DNA of 20,440 nt from positions 1 to 20,440 of the forward strand of contig CANQHM010000020.1 of NCBI GenBank assembly GCA_947623845.1, written 5' to 3'. Source of the DNA: an uncultured Bacilli bacterium (GTDB taxonomy: Bacteria > Bacillota_I > Bacilli_A > RF39 > UBA660). Below, in pieces: positions 14,683 through 20,440 of the stretch. The notes beneath the pieces were generated by a model, which saw nothing but the letters and a program-made list of their open reading frames with translations, did no database searches and was not told where the DNA came from. Position numbers and translations under genes: made by a program. Positions within the stretch are counted from its first letter, which is position 1. Each line of letters opens with the position of its first letter.

Positions 14683-15180
14683 ATGAAATACAAACGAATT
14701 ATTATTTTAATTCTTATTTTATGTATATTTTTAATACCTACTTGTTATGCCATTTTAACAACCAAGATTACCTTAGGTGGTTCAGTTAAATTTGCAGGCG
14801 ATTGGGATGTAAAAATAACCGATATAAAACTTACTAGTGTATGTGATAATTGTACTGCTACAGAACCAAGCTTTTCTAATATGACAAGTAACTTTGATGT
14901 TTCTTTAATAAAACCAGGGGACTCTGTTACTTATGAAATAACTATTGAAAATACTGGTAATATTGATGCCGTATTTGATAGTATTGATATCGATTTAGGT
15001 AGTGATACTGAAAATCAAATTTTAAAAGTTACGACCTCACCACCTATCGAAATATTACCTGCTCATAGTTCTAGTCTTGTTTATCTAACTATTCATTTTG
15101 AAGATGATGCTACTGATATACCATCTACTAATACCATTAAATTCACTTGTAGTATAAGATATATTCAAAAAACTAGTTAA
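14683..15180 (+). CDS. Secreted beta-sandwich protein, SipW-substrate-like
   Basis: This is a 165-aa exported protein of unknown role. A short Lys/Arg N-region and a hydrophobic core (5-20) end in TCYA, a plausible signal peptidase site, followed by ILTTKITLGGSVKFAGDWDV. That YA-(x)TT-(x)-L-GG-WDV layout recurs in Bacillota secreted proteins thought to be processed by SipW-type peptidases (TasA/CalY-like), a tentative link. The body contains KPGDSVTYEITIENTGNIDA, the standard edge of a CARDB/DUF11-like immunoglobulin fold. Two cysteines (DNCTA region, C-x2-C) and one near the C-terminus may form a disulfide. AAAGGGGG precedes the ATG. No sortase motif or terminal anchor is present, and no SipW or TasA gene is in this window. 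Confidence 0.75.
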   Translation: MKYKRIIILILILCIFLIPTCYAILTTKITLGGSVKFAGDWDVKITDIKLTSVCDNCTATEPSFSNMTSNFDVSLIKPGDSVTYEITIENTGNIDAVFDSIDIDLGSDTENQILKVTTSPPIEILPAHSSSLVYLTIHFEDDATDIPSTNTIKFTCSIRYIQKTS

Positions 15181-15230
15181 TTTTTACTTATTAAAAATAA
15201 ATTCATATTAAAATCATTTATACTATTTAT

Positions 15231-15250
15231 AAAGGAGCTATCCTTTTTTT
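15231..15250 (+). terminator. Short intrinsic terminator
   Basis: AAAGGA/TCCTTT arms (15231-15236 and 15241-15246) with loop GCTA run into a T run. The stem is short (6 bp, A/T heavy), but it sits in the right place 50 nt after the secreted-protein gene. Confidence 0.5.
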
Positions 15251-15255
15251 AATTC

Positions 15256-15284
15256 TTGTAAATATCACTAAATAATTTTATAAT
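15256..15284 (+). promoter_or_regulatory. Promoter of the DUF1287-macrodomain operon
   Basis: TTGTAA (15256-15261), 17 bp, TATAAT (15279-15284). The implied transcript starts only about 13 nt before the ATG, right at the TAGGAG ribosome site, so the leader is very short. Confidence 0.7.
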
Positions 15285-15303
15285 TACTTATAGGAGCAGT
15301 ACT

Positions 15304-15954
15304 ATGAAGAAGAAAGCATTAATTATTAGTATCATCTTATTAACTCTTATTATAATAAGTTCTTATATCTTATATTATTTTAATATCATCCCTCATCATA
15401 AATATTCTAACCAAGATTTTGATATTCCTACTTATACTAGTAATATCGATAAAGATAATGATGGGATTGATGATCAAACTGATATTTTAAATAATGTAAG
15501 AAATTATCTTAAAACTAAACCTAAATATAAAAGTAAATATTATGCAACCGGATATCCTGATGATGAATATGGTGTATGTACTGATGTCATCGCTTTTGGT
15601 TTAAAAGATGCTGGTTATGATTTAATGGAATTAGTTTTTGAAGATATTAAAAATAATCGTGATTTATACAATATTCCCGTAATCGATAAAAATATTGATT
15701 TTCGAAGAGTTAATAATTTGAAAATTTATTTAGATCGACACGCTATTTCTTTAACTACTGATATCAAAGATATTAAATCTTGGCAAGGTGGCGATATTGT
15801 TGTTTTTGAAAAACATATTGGTATTATCTCTAACAACCGCAATTATAAAGGCATTCCTTTTCTAATTCATCTTGCTAATCCTAATCAATTATTTTATGAA
15901 GAAGATGTCTTAGAACGTCACAATGATATAGTTGGTCATTATAGAATTAGTTAG
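15304..15954 (+). CDS. DUF1287 membrane-anchored NlpC/P60-like protein
   Basis: This 216-aa protein has an uncleaved N-terminal anchor (4-28) and an extracellular DUF1287 domain. DUF1287 is a papain-like (NlpC/P60 superfamily) fold, so a peptidoglycan or peptide amidase role is likely but unproven. Visible motifs: GVCTDVI with candidate nucleophile C92, KNIDFRRVNNLKIYLDRH (129-146), a family hallmark, and FEKHIGIIS with candidate base H171. A calcium-loop-like DKDNDGIDDQTD (49-60) precedes the domain, as in dockerin or thrombospondin type 3 repeats, and may stabilise the enzyme outside the cell. It is followed after 12 nt by a macrodomain gene in the same transcript. Start supported by TAGGAG. 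Confidence 0.85.
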   Translation: MKKKALIISIILLTLIIISSYILYYFNIIPHHKYSNQDFDIPTYTSNIDKDNDGIDDQTDILNNVRNYLKTKPKYKSKYYATGYPDDEYGVCTDVIAFGLKDAGYDLMELVFEDIKNNRDLYNIPVIDKNIDFRRVNNLKIYLDRHAISLTTDIKDIKSWQGGDIVVFEKHIGIISNNRNYKGIPFLIHLANPNQLFYEEDVLERHNDIVGHYRIS

Positions 15955-15966
15955 TATGGAGGGTCT

Positions 15967-16500
15967 ATGGAAAATAAAATAGAAATATTAAAAGGCGATA
16001 TTACGGATTTACAAGTTGATGCCATCGTCAATGCGGCGAATAAATGGTTAATGGGTGGCGGTGGTGTTGATGGTGCTATTCATCATAAAGCTGGTCAAGA
16101 TTTAGACGTCGCTTGTAAGAAATTAAATGGTTGCCAAACTGGTGAAGCTAAAATTACTCCAGGCTTTAATCTAAAAGCTAAATATATCATTCATACCGTA
16201 GCACCTATATGGTATGAAAACTATTTAGAAGATAAAGAAGAATTATTAAGAAATTGTTATCGTAATTCTTATCTACTTGCTAAAGAACATAATCTCAAAA
16301 CTATTGCTTTCCCCTGCCTTGGCGCGGGCGTTTACCAAGTACCTATAAATATTAGTGCTAAAATTGCTATTGAAGAAGCCTTTAATCATATCTCTTCTTT
16401 TGATAAAATTATTCTTATTTGTTTTACCGACGAAGATTATGAACATTATAAAAATTATTTTAATCTCAAATCACAATTATTTTCTCTTACCCAAAATTAA
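15967..16500 (+). CDS. Macrodomain protein (O-acetyl-ADP-ribose deacetylase type)
   Basis: This 177-aa cytoplasmic macrodomain of the YmdB/MacroD type binds ADP-ribose and is expected to hydrolyse O-acetyl-ADP-ribose or mono-ADP-ribosyl groups. The ligand motifs are complete: GDIT at 10-13 (D11), IVNAAN (20-25), the glycine loop GGGGVDGAIHHKAG (30-43), and PCLGAGVYQVP (116-126). Length is standard and no extra domain is fused. It is preceded by GGAGG. It shares a transcript with the DUF1287 gene, though the two products act on opposite sides of the membrane. The cellular substrate is unknown. Confidence 0.93.
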   Translation: MENKIEILKGDITDLQVDAIVNAANKWLMGGGGVDGAIHHKAGQDLDVACKKLNGCQTGEAKITPGFNLKAKYIIHTVAPIWYENYLEDKEELLRNCYRNSYLLAKEHNLKTIAFPCLGAGVYQVPINISAKIAIEEAFNHISSFDKIILICFTDEDYEHYKNYFNLKSQLFSLTQN

Positions 16501-16506
16501 AATTTG

Positions 16507-16515
16507 TGCTATAAT
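16507..16515 (+). promoter_or_regulatory. Extended -10 promoter of the MATE leader
   Basis: TGCTATAAT is a perfect extended -10, with a weak TTACCC -35 17 bp upstream inside the end of the macrodomain gene. The implied start is near 16522, about 110 nt before the MATE start codon. Confidence 0.65.
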
Positions 16516-16521
16516 GAGTAC

Positions 16522-16608
16522 GTTCAAACAAAAAAATTATTTAAGTCAAAAATATCAATGTGTTGCAAAGTGCGTAAGTCCAGTTGAATAAGGGCTTACG
16601 TATTTTTT
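16522..16608 (+). promoter_or_regulatory. MATE leader ending in a terminator hairpin (possible attenuator)
   Basis: Between the promoter and the MATE gene lies a leader ending in a strong intrinsic terminator: CGTAAGTCC/GGGCTTACG (16573-16581 and 16592-16600, one G-U pair), loop AGTTGAATAA, then TA and six T. The hexamer TAAGTC in the terminator's 5' arm also occurs upstream at 16542-16547, where it could pair with GGCTTA of the 3' arm and form a competing structure. That fits a transcription attenuator or riboswitch-like control of the exporter. I do not recognise any known riboswitch consensus. A free-standing small RNA of about 85 nt is the alternative. Confidence 0.5.
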
Positions 16609-16631
16609 ATGCTTAAAAAGGAGGAATTTTT

Positions 16632-18014
16632 ATGAAAAAATTAGATTTAGAAAAAGATGAAATTAAAAAGTTAATACCCAAATTTGCTATACCTTGTGTA
16701 ATTAGTATGATTGTCGCAGCTCTTTATAATATTGTCGATCAAATATTTATTGGTTGGAGTAGTGCTGGTGCTTTTGGTAATGCTGCTACTAATATTGTCT
16801 ACCCTTTTACCGTCATCGCCCTAGCCTTTGCTTTATTAATTGGTGATGGTGCGGCCGCATTATTTAATCTTTCCCTAGGAGCAAAAGAAAAAGATAAAGC
16901 AAGTATTTCGATTGGAAATGGCATAGTTCTTTTAATCATTATCTCAATCATTTTAACGAGTATCGGTCTTATTTTTAATAAACCTATCTTAAATATTTTT
17001 GGTGGTAACCCTAAAGAAATCGAATGCTATAACTATGCTAAAGATTATTTACGAATTATTTGTTATGGTCTTCCCTTTTATATTATTGGTCAAGGATTAA
17101 ATGCTACTATAAGAAGTGACGGCAGTCCTAAATATGCTATGTTTGCCACCATTATTGGAGCCATATCTAATATTATCTTAGATCCGATATTCATCTTTGT
17201 TTTTCATATGAGTGTTAAAGGTGCTGCTATTGCAACCATTATTGGTCAAATACTTACCTTTATTGTTAGTATCATCTATTTTCGAAAACCTAAAAACTTT
17301 AAACTTAATAAAGAAACCCTAAAACTTAATAAAGAAATTGATAAAAAAATTATTTCCTTAGGTTCTTCTTCTCTAATTACCCAACTTGCTATAGTAATCA
17401 TTATCGCCGTTGCTAATAACCTAGTAACTAAATATGGTTATGCTACCATCGCCTCTACTGGAAATCCTTATGGTGTTATCACTCCTCTAGCAGTAATAGG
17501 TATTTGTATGAAAATATTTGGTATTGTGGTATCAATTGTCATTGGTGTATCTCTAGGAGGAATGCCCATAATTGGTTATAATATGGGTGCTAAAAATCTA
17601 AACAGAGTAAAAGAAACTATTAAATATATCTTAATAACTAATCTTATTATTGGTTTACTATCATTCATTCTCTTCCAAGTCTTCCCTACTTTTATTATTA
17701 ATATCTTTGGTAAGGGAAATTCTTTAGAATACTTAGAATATGCTAATTACTGTTTAAGAATATTTTTAGGAGGAATTATCTTAACTTGTTTAATTAAATC
17801 TATCTCTATTCTTTTACAATCTATGGGTTCGAGTTTTAAATCTACTCTACTTGCTCTATCAAGAGATGTTATCTTTTTCGTTCCATCTATTATCATCATA
17901 GCAAGTATCTCTCATAGTGTTGTAACTATGTTATGGAGTGCTATTATTGCTGATGTTTTATCTTTCATCTTAGGTCTTATTCTATTAAAAAGTGAATTTA
18001 AAAGTAAATCATAA
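16632..18014 (+). CDS. MATE family multidrug efflux transporter (MepA-like)
   Basis: This 460-aa inner-membrane antiporter of the multidrug and toxic compound extrusion family has about twelve hydrophobic helices in two pseudo-symmetric halves. The N-terminal half has the characteristic MIVAALYNIVDQIFIGW segment (about 27-43) with GNAATNIVYPF. The second half (from about residue 235) repeats the fold with GVSLGGMPIIGYNMGAK. It looks most like the MepA subfamily of Bacillota, which exports cationic drugs and dyes with Na+ or H+. Here the substrate is not predictable. AAAAGGAGG is eight bases upstream of the start. The gene sits behind a leader with a terminator hairpin and is closed by its own terminator. 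Confidence 0.95.
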   Translation: MKKLDLEKDEIKKLIPKFAIPCVISMIVAALYNIVDQIFIGWSSAGAFGNAATNIVYPFTVIALAFALLIGDGAAALFNLSLGAKEKDKASISIGNGIVLLIIISIILTSIGLIFNKPILNIFGGNPKEIECYNYAKDYLRIICYGLPFYIIGQGLNATIRSDGSPKYAMFATIIGAISNIILDPIFIFVFHMSVKGAAIATIIGQILTFIVSIIYFRKPKNFKLNKETLKLNKEIDKKIISLGSSSLITQLAIVIIIAVANNLVTKYGYATIASTGNPYGVITPLAVIGICMKIFGIVVSIVIGVSLGGMPIIGYNMGAKNLNRVKETIKYILITNLIIGLLSFILFQVFPTFIINIFGKGNSLEYLEYANYCLRIFLGGIILTCLIKSISILLQSMGSSFKSTLLALSRDVIFFVPSIIIIASISHSVVTMLWSAIIADVLSFILGLILLKSEFKSKS

Positions 18015-18034
18015 TATATGTGATTTACTTTTTT
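18001..18034 (+). terminator. Intrinsic terminator after the MATE gene
   Basis: Eleven-bp perfect arms AAAGTAAATCA/TGATTTACTTT (18001-18011 and 18021-18031) with further T residues to 18034. The 5' arm is formed by the last codons of the MATE gene itself. Confidence 0.85.
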
Positions 18035-18036
18035 CA

Positions 18037-18045
18037 TGGTATAAT
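18037..18045 (+). promoter_or_regulatory. Extended -10 promoter for the 90-aa protein gene
   Basis: TGGTATAAT forms an extended -10 about 25 bp before the ATG at 18070, immediately after the MATE terminator. The -35 is not recognisable. Confidence 0.55.
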
Positions 18046-18069
18046 AAGTTGCAAGGAAGTGGAAAGTAA

Positions 18070-18342
18070 ATGCTTAAAATCCTAAAAATTCTTATACCTA
18101 TAATTTGCATCATAGGAATTATCTATATAATTATAATGAAAAGTAAATATAAAAATGATAAAACATCTTTATCCAAAGAAAAAATAATCAAATATTTTCA
18201 AGATAATAATATTATAAGTTTAGAAAAAGGAATTAAACCAAAAGACTTACCCAAAGAAATCACTAAAAATCCTTATTTACTAATGATGGTCCAAGATAAA
18301 ACTTTAATTTTTCAAAAGGGAAAATATTACTTAAATAAATAG
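18070..18342 (+). CDS. Small membrane-anchored protein of unknown function
   Basis: I do not recognise this 90-aa protein. The first 23 residues are one strongly hydrophobic helix rich in isoleucine (signal anchor, no clear cleavage site), followed by a Lys-rich soluble part of about 65 residues, SKEKIIKYFQDNNIIS then LPKEITKNPYLLMM, ending in a beta-like tail (QDKTLIFQKGKYYLNK). The soluble part could be a small winged-helix-like or alpha/beta fold, but this is only a secondary-structure impression. It has its own promoter, and the broken GNAT gene follows after 14 nt, so the two probably formed one transcript. AAGGAAGTGGAAAG provides ribosome binding. Confidence 0.72.
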   Translation: MLKILKILIPIICIIGIIYIIIMKSKYKNDKTSLSKEKIIKYFQDNNIISLEKGIKPKDLPKEITKNPYLLMMVQDKTLIFQKGKYYLNK

Positions 18343-18356
18343 TAAGGAGAAATTAT

Positions 18357-18795
18357 ATGAATTTAATCTCTAAAAAATTTAATGAATTATCAAATACCGA
18401 AATATATGAAATATTAAAAGCTAGAACAGAAATATTTATTTTAGAACAAAATATTCATTATCAAGATATAGATGATATTGATTATAAAAGTTTGCATTGC
18501 TTTTTTATGGAAAATAATAAGGTTATCGCATATCTTCGAGCATTTTATCAAGATGATAATAAAGACATTGTTAAAATTGGTAGAGTTCTAACTTTAAAAC
18601 ATGGTAATGGTTTAGGTAAAGAATTAATGAAACAAAGTTTAAAATCAATTAAAGAAAAAATGCCCTGTAAAAAAAATATGTATGGATGCTCAAAAACACG
18701 CCATAGGTTTTTATGAAAAATTTGGTTTTAAAATTGTTTCTAATGACTTTTTAGAAGAAGGTATTGTCCACGTCGTTATGGAATTAGAAATATAA
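18357..18795 (+). pseudogene. GNAT acetyltransferase (ElaA-like), frameshifted
   Basis: This is a GNAT-fold N-acetyltransferase split by a frameshift. Frame one (from 18357) encodes the N-terminal three quarters: the ElaA-like start (ARTEIFILEQNIHYQDIDD), the central strand with VIAYLRAFY, and the acetyl-CoA loop region IGRVLTLKHGNGLGKELM. After a run of eight A (18669-18676) the frame goes out of register and stops at TGA near 18716. Dropping one A joins it to a second frame encoding DAQKHAIGFYEKFGFKIVSN and the rest of the domain, ending at TAA 18793-18795. The rejoined product would be about 145 aa, the normal ElaA size. The cause could be a real mutation, a phase-variable tract, transcript slippage, or an assembly error. 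The substrate is unknown. RBS is AAGGAG. Confidence 0.85.
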
Positions 18796-18813
18796 AATTA
18801 ATGAATAAGAATG

Positions 18814-18826
18814 CAACTAAAAGTTG
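18814..18826. promoter_or_regulatory. Short inverted repeat upstream of the XRE regulator
   Basis: CAACT-AAA-AGTTG is a perfect 5-bp-arm inverted repeat about 57 bp before the XRE start codon, next to TTGATA and a TATA-rich -10 area. It could be a regulator operator (autoregulation is common in this family) but is short enough to be chance. Confidence 0.3.
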
Positions 18827-18882
18827 ATAGTTTAAAAATAATTTTTCATATATAATTTAGTTATGAAAAGGAGGTTCTCTAA

Positions 18883-19800
18883 ATGAAATTTGGAGATAAT
18901 TTAAAAAAGATAAGAATTTATAAAAAACTATCACAAGAAGATCTAGCCGAAAAAGTAAAAGTTTCGAGACAATCTATAAGTAAATGGGAAACAGGTGATG
19001 CTTACCCATCCATGAATAATTTATTAGAATTATGTAAAATATTTCATTGTAAAATTAATGATTTAGTAAATGATAGTATCAATGATATTGATTCTCTTAG
19101 TGATGACATTAAAACTAAAATCGTTAGTTTAAAAAAAGAAGAACAAAAGAAAATGAAAGTCTTAAGTAAAATCATTTCCGTAATCTCTAAAATAGGAAGA
19201 ATTATGTGTTACATAGCTATTCCTTTTATTTCTTTAATCTTAATTACATCACCCTATTTAATTAATAAAGTTGTCATAAAAGATAATAATCTAACTTTAA
19301 AATTACCTAATCATAATATCAATATTACCGAAGAAAATGACAAACTAGTTTTAAAAGTGGGCGGATTTATTCTAGCCGATGCTGATAAAGAATTTTTAAA
19401 TACCAAAGTTGTATCGATATTTCAAAATAACAGTAAAGCCCACATAATTGGTTATATTGAAACTGGCTTTGCTACCCTACTCGTCGTAATTATTTTAACC
19501 TCTATCATATTTAAACATTTAGAAACTTTATTTGATAATATCAATAAAGGCGAAACTCCCTTTACTTTAGAAAATGTTAGTTTAATAAAGAAGATTGCTT
19601 GGAAAATGATTATCATAATCATCATGACTAATATTGGTGGTGGCGTATTTGAGTTATTATTAAGTTTTGATTTAAATATCGAATTTGAAACTTATGACTT
19701 GGTAGAAATATTATTCTTATTTAGTTTATCCTATATCTTTGAATATGGAAGATTACTAGGATTAGAAACTAAAGGTCAAATGTATGGTAATAACAATTAA
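18883..19800 (+). CDS. XRE-family regulator with C-terminal membrane domain (DUF2975-like)
   Basis: This 305-aa protein joins an XRE helix-turn-helix to a membrane module. Residues 6-60 form the DNA-binding domain (LKKIRIYKKLSQEDLAEKV, then VSRQSISKWETGDAYPSMNN), the widespread Bacillota subtype. A Lys/Glu-rich linker leads to four hydrophobic helices (about 107-128, 190-209, 239-261 and 273-288) with an extracytoplasmic loop of about 60 residues between the first two. GETPFTLENVSLIKK (223-237) matches the G-x-PF element of DUF2975 proteins. In the usual arrangement DUF2975 protein and regulator are separate neighbouring genes. Here they are fused, giving a membrane-tethered one-component sensor. 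AAGGAGG precedes the start. Targets and signal are unknown. The TfoX-domain gene follows 24 nt later. Confidence 0.87.
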   Translation: MKFGDNLKKIRIYKKLSQEDLAEKVKVSRQSISKWETGDAYPSMNNLLELCKIFHCKINDLVNDSINDIDSLSDDIKTKIVSLKKEEQKKMKVLSKIISVISKIGRIMCYIAIPFISLILITSPYLINKVVIKDNNLTLKLPNHNINITEENDKLVLKVGGFILADADKEFLNTKVVSIFQNNSKAHIIGYIETGFATLLVVIILTSIIFKHLETLFDNINKGETPFTLENVSLIKKIAWKMIIIIIMTNIGGGVFELLLSFDLNIEFETYDLVEILFLFSLSYIFEYGRLLGLETKGQMYGNNN

Positions 19801-19824
19801 AGTATAATTTTGGAGTGTGATTAT

Positions 19825-20124
19825 ATGGCTACAACCAAAGAGTATAAAGATTTTATATTAGAACAATTAAACTTATTAGATAACATTACCTGTAAATCAA
19901 TGATGGGAGAATATTTACTTTATTATAAGGGAATATTATTTGGTGGTATATATGATGATCGATTACTTGTTAAGATAGTAAATAGCAATAAAAAATACAA
20001 TATGCAAGAATCTATACCTTATGATAATGCTAAACCTATGTATTTAGTTGATGATGTAGATAATAAAGAATTATTAAAAGAAATTGTTATTGAAACTTGT
20101 AAAGATTTACCAAGTAAGAAGTAA
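19825..20124 (+). CDS. TfoX/Sxy N-terminal domain protein
   Basis: This is a 99-aa protein consisting only of a TfoX N-terminal domain. The motif MMGEYLLYYKGILFGGIYDDRLLVKI (about 28-53) is the family signature: the (K/R)xMFGEY-like element, then a beta hairpin and DDRL-(Y/F)VK. In Proteobacteria, TfoX/Sxy co-regulates competence with CRP. Stand-alone N-terminal domains in Bacillota have no proven function and probably no competence role. The ATG at 19825 with GGAG eight bases upstream is preferred. An in-frame TTG at 19810 would place the SD inside the coding region. It lies 24 nt after the XRE-membrane regulator, in the same transcript, and a strong terminator follows. Confidence 0.85.
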   Translation: MATTKEYKDFILEQLNLLDNITCKSMMGEYLLYYKGILFGGIYDDRLLVKIVNSNKKYNMQESIPYDNAKPMYLVDDVDNKELLKEIVIETCKDLPSKK

Positions 20125-20147
20125 AACAAATTACAATTTGTGTTAGT

Positions 20148-20176
20148 AAGATTATCAAAAATTGATAGTCTTTTTT
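20148..20176 (+). terminator. Intrinsic terminator after the TfoX-domain gene
   Basis: AAGATTATCAA/TTGATAGTCTT arms (20148-20158 and 20162-20172, one G-T pair) with a 3-nt loop and a T run. Confidence 0.88.
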
Positions 20177-20179
20177 ATA

Positions 20180-20208
20180 TTGACTTTTTTAAATTTATAG
20201 TATATTAT
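20180..20208 (+). promoter_or_regulatory. Promoter of the GntR regulator gene
   Basis: TTGACT (20180-20185), 17 bp, TATTAT (20203-20208). The start site would fall inside the palindrome at 20207-20230, the expected geometry for repression by the encoded regulator. Confidence 0.7.
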
Positions 20209-20230
20209 TGTATTAAGCAAGTAATACAAT
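20207..20230. promoter_or_regulatory. Palindromic operator, probable GntR/YtrA autoregulatory site
   Basis: Perfect 9-bp arms ATTGTATTA and TAATACAAT separated by AGCAAG, overlapping the -10 end and transcription start of the GntR gene. Arm length and 6-bp spacing suit a dimeric winged-helix GntR protein of the YtrA subfamily, which typically represses its own operon. Confidence 0.75.
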
Positions 20231-20246
20231 GCAGAAAGGAGCTATT

Positions 20247-20440
20247 ATGAATTTTGTATTTGATAATAATAGACCTATATATATTCAATTAGTAGAACAA
20301 TTACAAATATATATAATATCTGGAAAAATAAAATCTGGTGAAAAATTACCATCGGTAAGAGAACTTGCTCTAAAGACAAAAGTAAATCCTAATACAATGC
20401 AAAAAGCACTTGTTGAACTTGAAGATTTAAAACTTATCTA
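20247..20440 (+). CDS. GntR-family regulator, YtrA subfamily (5' part only)
   Basis: This is the start of a transcriptional repressor cut by the window end (64 codons seen). It begins MNFVFDNNRPIYIQLVEQLQ, followed by the GntR winged helix: GKIKSGEKLPSVRELALKTK, then VNPNTMQKALVELEDL. NRPIYIQLVEQL and NPNTMQKALVELE are characteristic of YtrA-type members, which are short (about 120 aa) and usually sit first in operons with an ABC transporter. AGAAAGGAG precedes the ATG. The promoter overlaps a perfect palindrome, consistent with autorepression. Downstream targets are outside the window. Confidence 0.92.
   Translation, partial: MNFVFDNNRPIYIQLVEQLQIYIISGKIKSGEKLPSVRELALKTKVNPNTMQKALVELEDLKLI

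Noticed and set aside
16355..16591. 78-aa open frame across the macrodomain gene end and the MATE leader
   Set aside because: It overlaps the macrodomain gene in another frame and runs into the terminator hairpin of the leader. No ribosome site supports it.

Overview
This window reads as chromosome from a low-GC Bacillota (Firmicutes) bacterium. Codons are strongly A/T-ending, Shine-Dalgarno sites are strong (AGGAGG and AGAAAGGAG types), and promoters are TTGNNN-17-TATAAT or extended -10. Tryptophan is encoded by TGG and TGA serves as a stop, so the genetic code is the ordinary one rather than the Mycoplasma code. An excellent bile salt hydrolase, together with the overall gene style (ECF sigma/zf-HC2 pair, SipW-substrate-like secreted protein, proline-rich membrane protein beside scpAB), points to an uncultured gut-associated Bacilli/Erysipelotrichia-like lineage. 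That placement is inference.

Layout. Bases 1-3101 (minus strand) hold a proline-rich single-pass membrane protein, scpA and scpB in one operon, then a tRNA-Leu(CAA) and its terminator. From 3296 a VUT-family (queuosine-precursor-type) transporter runs rightward. Bases 4131-7396 are a two-gene ABC exporter (MacB/LolD-type ATPase plus an 864-aa double-FtsX permease). Two small helical proteins of unknown function (7406-8054, minus) lie tail-to-tail with the permease and head-to-head with a response regulator, histidine kinase and VanZ-like operon (8154-10721). This cell-envelope stress block is followed by bile salt hydrolase (10760-11740) and an orphan 72-aa ORF.

Bases 11998-13381 (minus) encode a zinc-binding anti-sigma factor and its ECF sigma factor, preceded by a likely autoregulatory ECF promoter. 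Between that sigma gene and a DUF3800 gene (13601-14452, minus) lies a compact unit on the plus strand: a near-consensus promoter, about 110 nt of hairpin-rich sequence, and a strong intrinsic terminator. This is probably a structured small RNA converging on the DUF3800 gene. It is the best candidate here for an uncharacterised RNA-protein system, because structured RNAs beside DUF3800 genes have been reported from comparative genomics without a known function.

From 14683 onward all genes are on the plus strand: a secreted beta-sandwich protein, a DUF1287 NlpC/P60-like protein with a macrodomain hydrolase, a MATE exporter behind a leader that ends in a terminator hairpin, a small membrane-anchored protein, a GNAT acetyltransferase broken by a one-base homopolymer frameshift, an XRE regulator fused to a membrane domain, a TfoX N-terminal-domain protein, and the start of a YtrA-type GntR regulator with a perfect palindromic operator. 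The window ends inside this last gene. No CRISPR array, insertion sequence, integrase or phage structural gene is visible, and no gene-free stretch exceeds 300 bases.
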